35,683 bases of DNA from Hyphochytrium catenoides (Eukaryota; Sar; Hyphochytriomycetes; Hyphochytriales; Hyphochytriaceae): positions 1 through 35,683 of the forward strand of contig FLMG01002207.1 in assembly GCA_900088475.1 (NCBI GenBank), written 5' to 3'. This document shows positions 19,691 through 29,985 of this stretch, piece after piece. The notes beneath the pieces are model-generated. The model made no database searches and had not been told where the DNA came from. It was given only the letters and a program-made list of their open reading frames with translations. Within the stretch, counting starts at the first letter, position 1, and every line of letters begins with the position of its first letter. The translations under genes and the position numbers were made by a program.

Positions 19691-22433
19691 GATAGGAAAG
19701 CCCGAAGAATACAAAGTTCAGAGGAAACCATATCAACATGGCAAACAGAAGACGTCATCACCATCAGAAAGAGTCGTTCCGCTGTTCGTTCTTCTTCTGC
19801 CCGGGTCGCTCTCTGTGGGGAATAGCTCCCAAAGAGTAGGAATAGCTCCAAAGTCTTCCATGATAAAAAGAATAGAACTAGGCGCCCGGGCTATAAATCA
19901 TGTTGCAAGCCAAAGCCTCTGAGACCTTCGACGGCAATAGAACTACCTTTAGATTCGAAAAGAACTACTGTTTTGCCTGTGATGTCACTTTTGTCAACCT
20001 CTCGGTCAACAAGGGCAAAGGAGCAGAGCTTTATCATGAACTTGATAGAACTACCTCTCCCCTAGTCGATCCTGGAAGGCCTACGTACAACTATCGAAGA
20101 ACCTCATGGCAGCCCTTTCCCTTGAATCTGATTGAAGTTTGATTCTCTGCTCATAGAACTATGAGTTGCTCCAGGAAATTCATCTTCTTGGTAATGGGGT
20201 CATCGTGGCTTTGTGTCGCTGGTTGAGCGCACACTTTGAAGACATCATCAGTGTGTTGGAAGTTGGAAGCAGGATTGTCTTTATTGCTAGGCTAGGCGCC
20301 AAGCGCTAAACAATACGTCAATTAGAGCTCTGTAAGTCTGGGTTTGACCTACGTAGCATTCCCAGAAGGAGAAGGCGGTGGTAAGGACGACGAACTTCCG
20401 GTCTTGGTGTCTGGAGGAAGAGATCCTGGAACAAGGATAGAATGACAACTAACGAGCTAGGAGAGGACGAGCACAACATCAAGAAGAACAGAATAAGCAG
20501 TCCGCGTTGGCCACGTGGCTTTTCCGAGTCGGGAGTGATCGCCTCGCTACGCCGTGACGACCTCTTCTCGCCATGGTGCGTTGTTCGAATTGATTAACCT
20601 GCTGGGTCTCTTGACATAGAAAAATGCCACTTCCTTACCTGCTATGGTCAAGAGTCCTTGAAAGAGACAGTCCAACGAGCAACAACAAGCACATTGTTTG
20701 ATGTCACGTGTCTTGCGTTGGGTTGATGATGATGGTACATAAGCCCACAGGTAGCTTTCTTCGACGTCCTCCTACCCCTCACCCCTACGGTCTCTCTCCT
20801 CATCCGGCGTCTCCTTGTCCTCATAACTAGAAGGTTTAGTGAAGCTTTCCTTTTAGCGACCTCGTAGGTGCTGAAGCTAGATAGCAGTTCTCTTATCCTT
20901 CACTGTCAAGCGCTCTTAGGGGAACGCACATCTTTGTAGAAGAGTGTTGATATTGATCAGTGTCGAATCGCGAATGATACTGGCCGGTGATGAGCTCTAT
21001 GCCAAGATAACCCTCTAGCGGTGATGGCAGCAGTGAGAAAGCCGTGAATATCTAGTCAGCGGAGCGCGGGTTCTTCTATCTACAGACAACCCGACGCTGC
21101 CTGTATGGACTTAAAGGAGAAGATCTTTAGGCCCATGTCGTTCTTTCATTGCCCACGGCAGCACACCATCCCTATCGACCTTAATTTTCTTGCCACGATA
21201 GGTCAGTAGGTGTCCGTTTCAAGCACTCTCGCGACAACAACCAACAAAGACGTTCACGTTGTGCGGAAGCTGAGAGCTAGCAAGGAAAGCTCAACAAGAC
21301 AACGTAGGCCGCAGCTGCTTATACGACGAAGCTTGATAGTGACAAAAAGGTTAGAAAGTCGAGCAATGGGAGGATAGTGGCGGTATATTTATAAAAGGGT
21401 GATGATGAAGGATAACAGGCGATGCGTACTGAGGCAAGAACAGCAGTTACCGCTGCGTAAATCGACTTGCAAAGCGTCACCGTGACCAGTCTTCCTCCGA
21501 TTGATGATGCATCTTGGCATGGATGATGGTCTCGCCTCGGCATTACGTCTTCTTCGCCAAAATGTTCATCTCCGACTAGTTCTCCGTTCAGCATTAGACA
21601 CTTCTCCTCCTTGTCTGAAAGATGGTGATTCTTTCTCTCGCTCTCCGACATTGCTGGCAGACGGGAGCGTGAGAGTGAAAAGAGACCAAGTTCTTTGTTC
21701 TTCTTCTCTCCTTCGTTCTCTCCTCCTCAATAGGCTTCGTCGTCGTTCTCTTCTCGTCCTTCTCGTCGACCGGCATCATAACAATAGTACTCCAAGTTGA
21801 TCTAAACGTCATGAGGTGATGACGAGGTGATGAAGAGCAGCTTACCCTTGCCATCCCGCCCCCTAGTAGTCTGTCATCTCCAGAACCAACAGCGAGTAGC
21901 ACCAGCAGCTCGCTTACCGCAGCGGGTTGGCCGAGGTCTCAAGGGCGTTACCGGTCAGGGTTGGTTGTGCTTCGTGGTGCGTCCGTTACGGCTAAATCTG
22001 TGTGTTTCTCTTTGGCTCTGGGCTGAGGAAAGCCTGGCAAGTGCAATCTTTCTTCTCAGACTTTGCAATTGATAGCCCCCGCCTATGAGACCGCTCCACT
22101 CGTTCAATGGCCATAGAGAGACACGCCACGGAGTTCTCCTCGCCATTCAGAGGCTACCCAGGCATTCTTTATTGAAAGAATATAACTGAGACAGCATTTG
22201 TGCCAACGTCGATTCTGGCTCATGCAGCGCCACTGCAGTGCGCAACTCAGGAATAGCACCGCGATGAAGCACCAGTTCTTCTAGTGGCTACGCAATAAGC
22301 TTCATATGAAAGGCCATGGGCATCGTCCGAGGACGTAGCGAGCCACGCAGAGATAGATTTGGTTAGCAAGCAATGTCGCAACTACAAGGGCGGCACAATT
22401 GGCTTGCAGAGAGCACACATTAGATCTCTCACG
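19691..22433. other. Unassigned intergenic DNA upstream of the large gene
   Basis: No supported gene in 2.7 kb. A plus frame at 19900-20142 has a fairly balanced composition (for example FEKNYCFACDVTFVNLSVNK) but no family and no splice support. The nonamer ATAGAACTA occurs at 19872, 19937, 20045 and 20153; the last three are spaced exactly 108 bases apart although the sequence between them is not alike. The promoter of the gene beginning near 22434 should lie in the right part, but no element stands out. Confidence 0.35.
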
Positions 22434-25400
22434 ATGAACGCTGCCTGGCTGAGAGATGCCGAGAGGACTCTCGCCCTGAGCAGGGCCCTACAACCAGAAG
22501 AGGTCATTACCTACCCTCTACGAGCCTCCCGACTCAGCCCAACCGCCGGGTGAGTGACCAACAGCTTTCCTGTTGTCTCTTAGGTCACTTCTAATCATGC
22601 TTTCATCAAATCTCCTCTCTATCATGACCTTCCCCACCAAAACTCCGGGCTTCTTGCTCCCTGCACCTGTTTATCCATGTAGAAGGCGACCGAGGGACTT
22701 CATAGAAGAACTCGAGACTGAACATAGGGCACGAGAAGCATCACGAAAGCAGCACGAGGTAAACTGGCACTATGTTCTGCAGCCCTGGTATCTCCCTATC
22801 CTCTTCTGATGCGGTCCATCTGCCCCCTCCTAGCTTGCTGCCACCATTGACTGACTTGTCAATCTACTTTGACCTCCTTCCATTCGAATCCGGCAGGTAA
22901 GGGGAACCCATTTGGAGAGGGGCTTCGATGAACTTAAAAGCGACAGTGGCAACACATCGGGGCCTGATGCTAAGACAAAGAAGACTCTGGAACCCTCTTT
23001 ACCTTCAGTGCCTCCTTCGAGCGCCACGCCCGACAGCGATGGCTTCACGGTTTTGCCTGATATTACCGACTGGCGGCGGCCTAGCAGCGCAGAGGTAGGG
23101 AACCTTGACCTCAACAGTCTTTCTCTCAAATTGTCTTATTGTCTCTGTGTAGCCTCAATTTGCTAAGAGCTCAAGTCATTTCGCGTCAGCTCTATCTCTA
23201 ACAAGATCAATGACTCTTCCCTCCTGTGGCTGCAGATAAAGGAAAGAGTTGAGAAGTGGACGCAAGAAAAAGCGGCTAAAGACAAAGAATTGCGCGCCCA
23301 GCGAGCGGTAAGGCGTCGGCCTACCTTCATAGATACCTGACGCGGGCCTCATACCATATTTCTTCAGAGAGCTGAGTTCCGTGCGAAAGAAGTGCAGAAA
23401 CAAAAACAAGTGCAAAGACGAGAAAGACTTCGACTTCGGCTTGAAGCAGGACCCATCCCGAAGCACGTAGGGAAGGCGAAGAAGCCACCATCCAAGGGAT
23501 TAAAAGGACTATTGGTCTCTCCCTTGGCGCGGTGAGTGTGTCACTTCAGTCATCTACCTCTCCGTGCTCCCTTCTACCTCATTTCTCTTCTCCATCTCCT
23601 AGGAGAGACGCCCATTTCTTCTCCCCACCTAAGCTATCTTCAATAGAGTTTCTAGCCATCTAGCTCTCCGATAGATCCCTTCGTCTCAGTTAAACCTTTG
23701 TGACTGATGCCTCGCTTGTACTGTGCAATCAACAGATCCGCTGGTGTACAGTCTTTCTCAGAGCTGCTGCCTGCCAAGAAGTCAGTCAAGACCTCCAGAG
23801 AGCTCATACTCCAGAGGCAAGGATCCGGAGAAAGCAGCGGTGTAGAAAAAGTACGAAGTCCAAATGTAGGAAGTCGAGAGCTGGCAGAAGCACTTGATTG
23901 CTTGGCAAGTGTACAGTACGTATCACCGTTCTTCCTCTACATCTATCACACATTGGCCGTGCCAAGGCTGCATCTCCAAGCTTCTTTTCTACCTTGCTCT
24001 AGGAACTTCAGCGATACTGATCTACGGTGCATCCGTGTCTGACATATAGGGAAATGCTAGAGCGGGAAGAGGGAAAGAGCGCTCTCCTCAAGCTCCGGCT
24101 GCGGGAGGATCCTTCTCTTGGGCTCCAAATACTTGCGGCCACGATCCGCCTCCTGTTACCGCCTACCTTGGCCACCAGTTCACCATCGTCCTCCACTTCT
24201 CCTCTACCACATCAGAGATCTGGCTCCCACAACAGCCCTCTGGAACCGCTTTACATCTCTCCTCTCCCCTGGTCGGAGGCGGGTCGCATCTTCAGTAGTA
24301 GACCGATGACCTTTCTTCATACGTTTGACATCAATAACATTGAGCCCGATGGATTGGCAGCCATTTGTATAGCAGCCAATAACCGACATTTCCACCCCAA
24401 GGTATATTTCACTCTCTCTGTCCAACAATCTCTTTCTCCACATCCCCATTCGTCCTAGCTCTCGCCTTTCGTTGAGCCATCTAGCTGATAGATGCCGGGT
24501 CCTTTGAGGTCAGTCAATTGCCTTGACGACGATATAGTCCTGGCACAGAACCATCTGTCTGTCAAAAATGATGTGCTACACCTCGCTTTCTTTGCAACCC
24601 CTTCTATCATGACCAGGGATATTTTGCTCCTTGCTCCCACAACTATGGTCCTTATTGTTCCTGTCTCCTGCCAATCCCTTCAATAGCTGCTCGCCAAGGA
24701 ATCCGTGCTTGCATCAAAGCTTTGTCAATGGATCCTCGAGATAGCGCGCTACCACGCCCTACTGCCACCTGGAACAGCCAAAGCCTTATGTGCTGCGAGC
24801 CCCAGTAAAGGAACAAAGCTACGGAACATGGGAAGTGACGGAGAGTTTGAGAAAAAGCTTAAAAGAGCGTCTTCTCTTTTCCCAGTGATGTCACTCCTAT
24901 CGAAAGGCGCCGGAGAGAGACGGGCAGCTCAGGTCTTGTTGTCTTGTTATATTTATCCGGCTGCTGTGCGAAAGGTGACGCGTGTAAGGATAAAAGACGG
25001 CTATGTACCTGAGAGTGGACGCAAAATGAAGACTCATATCAGTAGTCCAACTGACAAGGTGATGGTCACTCATGTTCTTTCGCTGTAGACCTATGACCCT
25101 TGCTTCTAACACTCTGATCTCTGAGCTATTATGTTTTGGCTCTCCTCCGTTGTCTCACCGAGTCCCTCTCAGCTCCCCCGACAGGAGAAGTGCCTTCCAC
25201 TAATAGTTAGAGAGAGGACGGGTTCTCACGACAAGGGAGAAGAGCGTGTCTTGGTAAGTCCGTCTAACTCACTTTCAGCCACCGATTATTACCTGGCACA
25301 AGGACAACGATGAGACGTATTCTTTCTTGTCACGTGTTCCCTTATAACCCTTGAACCTGCCACCTCAAGCTTACCGCCTATGCGTCACGTTTCCGCTTAC

Positions 25401-28400
25401 ATCTACCTCTCCATGTGGCAGTCTGAACTGTCGTCCACACTCGTGGATCAGTGCTTTGAGGCAAGCGCGTTGGCATTCTTAGGCGCGGAGTTATTATCTG
25501 AAGCTCTATGTGATTACATCGTGCAAGACGTGCTCTACTCTGTCATGAGTGTGAACCTCGGTCCCCGTTGTACTACTGAAGATGTTGCCCCGTCATCTAT
25601 CGGCTCGCCTTCTCAATCCCAAGGTAAGTAGATAAGAATAACATCGTACGCATCTTCCCGTTTCGGAGCAGGCATTGCATCTCCGCGCTCCTGCTGGAAC
25701 TTTTCCTAACATTAGACTGGTCTTTCGTATCTTCCGGCTCTTTAGGTGGACCGAGAGAGACCAAGAAGTCAGATGGTGAGAGAACGTCCTCGCCCAAATC
25801 GCCTTTAGGTAGTTATCGGTTAACTGCGAGCAAGAGCGGCAACAAATCGCAGATGGCACGCTACATCCCTTGTTCCTCATCCTCGGACACCACTTTTGCA
25901 TCGTCTTCTTTCTCACCTTGCATGTACCCAGAAGTGGCGAAGGCCCTGGGATTAGCTGGGATTGAGCCTTCGGCGCTTGTTCCCACCATTCCGCCACCCA
26001 CTCTCCCGTCATCCCCATTTTCCCACTACATGTATCCGCAAGTGGCAGATGCTCTGCGTTTCTCTTGTCTACCGTCGTCCGCAGTCAGCTGGAATCATGC
26101 TTCGACATCGACTCCTATCCCTTGTTCGTTGAACGATGTCTCAAAAACGTCAAATGAATCTACCCCTAGATCGCTATCTGAACGAGGTAGAAAAGTAGAA
26201 ACGAAAGAACGAGCTGTCACGTCAGCACCACGCCCGGAAGGAGTAGGCACCCCCGGACACTGTCACCGTGAACTCGGTGCTGGACAAGAAGAACCTGCTA
26301 CAGCCGGCGTTCTCGACGTCCAACTGACTCCAGCAGCATCTTTCCCAATTGGAAATGCTTCAGTGCCTTCCACAGTCTGCATAGTGGAGTGTGAAGCGGG
26401 GGACGAGACAGAGATTACAAAGGCTCAAGTCTTGCCAAGACCTGACGCCGAAGTAGATGAAGATGGGCAGAAAACACGAAAAGAAAGAAGAGCGCAGCCA
26501 GGCAACGTCACACTAACGCAGCCAGGCAACGTCACACTAGCGGAGGAAGAAAGGGAGAATATAGCGGGAGCTCTGGCCAGGGCATGGATCAACCAACATC
26601 TCGAGCAAATTGTGTCGGACGTTATCTCTCGGTCGGTCGCAGCACTAGCTGCACCATTGGCTGTCAAGGAAGAAGAGCATTACACTGCTGCTGGAGCTCA
26701 AGCTAGAGTGGGCGGCAATGACGAGGCTAGAGCGGTTTCACGTACGGGAGATAGGGAGCACCAATCCGGACAGAGCTGCACAGACTCAGCTAGTCTGAAC
26801 ATGGAAATTGAAGAATCTAAAGGAGCAGCGAACAAAGACGACATCATCCGAGGCACTACTGCTTGTCTGCTATCAGCAACTGCGATAGCCGTAGGCGTAG
26901 AATTAGCGTTACGGCTTCTTTCGTCCGCTTCATCCTCACAACAACCATCATCCTCAGTTCGTGCCTGCCAGACTGCTCTCTCCCTCGAGAAGGTGCCTGA
27001 GCCTGCTGCTGTCGTCGACTCGGGCGACCAGGAAAACCTATTGATAGTGTCACGGAAAAGTGAGGAGGCCGATGGCACGACGGAGAACTTTCTCCCTTTG
27101 GCAAGCTTGCCCTCATCCTCTCCCCCCCACTCGTCAGCCGCTGTTGAACGCAGAGTGGCATACGAGCGGGTAGACGTAGTAGTTCAGGTACCAACAGAGG
27201 AGGAAGTCCTTGATGATGACCCAATACCAAGGCGGACAAGTGCCTATGAGGCTGCTACATTGGACGGAGGAGGAACAACTGCAGGAATAACCACGGCGGA
27301 CGGACAGGGAGCAAACAGTATACTCGTAGTACCAGCAGTACTTCTATCCCCTTCTTCCACAGCCAACGTACCGGGTGTCTCCCTCACTTCTTCGCTTTCT
27401 TTATCTCCTGCGAACGGGTTACCCTCGTCCTCCTCTGTCCTTTGTTCCTCCACAACTACGACGGCACCTCGTACCAGCACAACTGCTACCGAGACAACTA
27501 CTGTTTTATTACTCGACAGTGCTCCTCCCAGTGCTGAGAGCTTATTATTACTCCCGGACGAGACAGTACACGGCGCCCAACTGTCAGCAGATCCGCCGTC
27601 TATCCAAGGCTTAGGCTTGCAGGCAGAAGAAAAGAGGGGAGACAGAGAAAAAGAAGAGGATGTAGTTCTAGGACTTCCAGACATGTCACATTCTCTAAGC
27701 GGTAGTACTCTTAACCACGCCAGAAATAGTGACGAGGTCCAGCATGATGACATCACCGGAAAGCGCGTAGAAGAAGGGGATGGGCGCACTATCGCTGTCG
27801 ATTCTGAACGACAGATCATATTTTCTCCTTCCGGTTCCTGTCAGGCTGATGTCTCTCCTCAACCTCTCCTGCGCCATCACGGGTGCAATGTGGTCGCTCA
27901 TCGGGTGGTCTCTTTGGCTTTTGCGGAAGGAGTTCGGAAGACTCGGGAGGTTTTGCAAGGGAAGCTGGAACAATGCCAGGAGAGCGGAGGCCCACAACGT
28001 GAACAAGAAGACGCGAAAGTTAGTTCTAGTCAAGGGTTGAACGAGACTAGCCCTGAGTGTGAGCTCAAGCTGGAGGATAACGGAGCTACGTCATCACTGT
28101 CTTACATCAGTGGCGTTCCATCAAGAAGCAGTGATGACTTAACGCAAGCAGTGGTTGACCCCAGTACCGATAGTAGACATCCTTCAAGTCCTCGTTCACT
28201 CCCAACCGGTCCTGTTAATGCTAAGAACATGGAGCAATCCTCCTCCACCCTCCTTGCCCCTCCGTCGCACTACCTCTCCCTAGCCCGCGGGTTGGCAGAA
28301 GATAATATCATAAAGATCAGCCGCGTCGCATTGGAGACAGCGACACAAGCTGGGAGAAGAGTATCTGACTCGTCGGTCCTCCCTTCCCACTCGTCGGTCG

Positions 28401-29524
28401 TTCCTTCTCCTCCAATCTCTCCAACTCCTCCTCCAGTTGTTTCAACTCTATCCCAGGTCAGCTCTGCTAGTTACGAGGCACAGGTCGGCAAAGATGAGAT
28501 GATCTCACTCCCTGCACTGGTCTCTCCAATCCAAACCTCATCTTCCCGCGCCACGCTTAGTGACCGAGATGAAAGAGCTTCGACGGCGGTCCATAGTATC
28601 ATTCAGATGGCGCTTGTCTCCGCAACAAAGTCAGCAGCCGCTTGCATTCCTGTTACCAGTACCCCTAACGCCCCATCTTCCAGCCACAGCGAGGAGGAGA
28701 GTCATTTCAAACCGACCCTACCGAGCACTAAGGAAACAAGTCAAGTCCCTTCCACTTCTTCCCCGGCCTCTCCTCTTCTGGCTGGCGTTGACATGTCTCA
28801 GGTCCTTGCAAGGGAAGCCGTGCGTAACCTCACAGCTAGCGCCTTGCGTTGTGCCGTGGTGCAGCAGTCCTTAGGGATTGGTCTCTCCACTCCCGGCATA
28901 AGTTCCTCAACGTCTTCGACTTCACCGTCTCGTCTGGGACGATCGAAGAGTCTAAGGGCAAGCAAAAGAGAGAGGAAAAGGAATGGTGAGGATAATGGAG
29001 ATGAGGGTAGACCCCGAGCGAACACTGCATTACTCGCTGGCGACCGGCTTCTGTTCTCTCTTTCAGCCCCAGATTCTCCCTCGCGACGTGCTCTTTCTCC
29101 TCCGAGGCGGCAACAGGTAGTCCTCAACCCCAAGGGAAATCTCTCCGCTCGGATGAGGCAACGAAAGAGATCCAACTCTATCCCGCAAGAGATCACCAAG
29201 GTAGATGAGATAGTTCTTCAACAGACCGCACGGGAAAAGGAGCAGAAAGAGAAGGAGCAACTCTCCTCTTCTTCTTCTCAACCTTATCCTCCAAAGCCGA
29301 AGGTCTCCTTGCCAGTCATCTTAGAGTCAAAGGCACTGTGGATCCCTTCCCCTCTAAAGAGGAGGACCATGTCTCTCCCTGTCATCCTGGAAGACGGTGC
29401 AAGCAAAGCTCTGGAAAAGGCTCATCCTACTTCTCCGTCACCGTCTGAGGTTCCCACCGAAGGGCAGAATGATGAGATGGACCTGCCAACCAAACTTCCT
29501 GCGGACGTTCAAAAATCGCTATAA
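22434..29524 (+). CDS. Large multi-exon, mostly disordered protein with repeated amphipathic helices (about 1,919 aa)
   Basis: Twelve exons fit GT-AG borders and a continuous frame: 22434-22549, 22584-22758, 22897-23094, 23236-23307, 23368-23531, 23736-23915, 24050-24401, 24492-24572, 24687-25058, 25185-25253, 25422-25623 and 25746-29524. The 24572, 25058 and 25422 borders are the least sure; ATG 22434 is chosen because a stop lies upstream. Exons 2-5 encode a charged helical region (EELETEHRAREASRKQHE, ERVEKWTQEKAAKDKELR, EVQKQKQVQRRERLRLRL), a likely coiled coil. Exons 9 and 11 and the final exon hold hydrophobic amphipathic helices, for example HLEQIVSDVISRSVAAL and LCDYIVQDVLYSVM. These are embedded in Ser/Pro/Thr/Glu-rich disorder. 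The paired-hydrophobic spacing resembles A-kinase anchoring helices, so a scaffold role is inferred. Near the C-terminus are RSNSIP and RTMSLP (14-3-3-like) and two SLPVILE copies. No known enzyme domain was seen. It converges with GMP synthase. Confidence 0.72.
26493..26539 (+). repeat. 24-bp tandem duplication inside the large gene
   Basis: A 23-base identical string (starting CGCAGCCAGGCAACGTCACA) is found at 26493-26515 and 26517-26539, period 24. It encodes two QPGNVTLA/T-like units in frame, so the duplication adds eight residues without breaking the protein. It sits just before the first long amphipathic helix of the last exon. Confidence 0.9.
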
Positions 29525-29985
29525 AGAGCTAAGAACATGGCGCCCCACGGGTGCCCCAAAATATCACTCGACATCGTTCTAATAGCAAGGTCACTGTTAG
29601 TGGCCTAGGACAGAGAGGGACTGGAGGACAGAACAGGAAAGATGCCGTAGGCTAGCTGCGGACCATTGTCAGACCAGGGAGAGAGCGCGTTAAGAAGCAC
29701 CGTTTTCCAGATAATAGCTAAACTAAGCAGTGCTATCCATTTTGAAGTAGGAGAACATTCCCTTTCTCTCATCCTTTTTGGATTTTCCACGTTTCTTTCC
29801 CTTCATCACACGTTGAATTCCAGCTGCTTGTCAATCAGCAGTCTGACTTTCTAGCAAACTCATGCGCGAGAGTATAAGAGACAAAGGAACTGGCGAGTGC
29901 CAATAACAGTGTGTTCAGAATAAAATAACCTTAGCAGGGTTGTCCCTCCACATCACCCACTACCCTTCTCCCTCCTCGAGATAGT
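29525..29985. other. Convergent intergenic region
   Basis: About 460 bases separate the stop of the large plus-strand gene from the stop of the minus-strand GMP synthase, so both 3' ends lie here. No canonical AATAAA was found at a useful distance on either strand, and no other gene is supported. Confidence 0.6.

Noticed and set aside
21918-21970. tRNA-like string (GGTTGGCCGAGGTCTCAAGG) resembling the D-arm of tRNA-Leu or tRNA-Ser
   Set aside because: No matching anticodon stem, no TTCGA-type T-arm at the right distance and no acceptor-stem pairing could be found.
25254-25316. A 25-nt intron followed by a 38-nt exon in the large gene
   Set aside because: The splice signals are attractive, but it needs a weak following donor (GTATTC) and acceptor; one 168-nt intron (25254-25421) keeps frame more simply. 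Kept as a finding to test, not in the model.
27244-27819. 191-codon open frame on the minus strand inside the large plus-strand gene
   Set aside because: It is an antisense shadow of the long last exon; the plus strand has far better helix and motif content and exon continuity.
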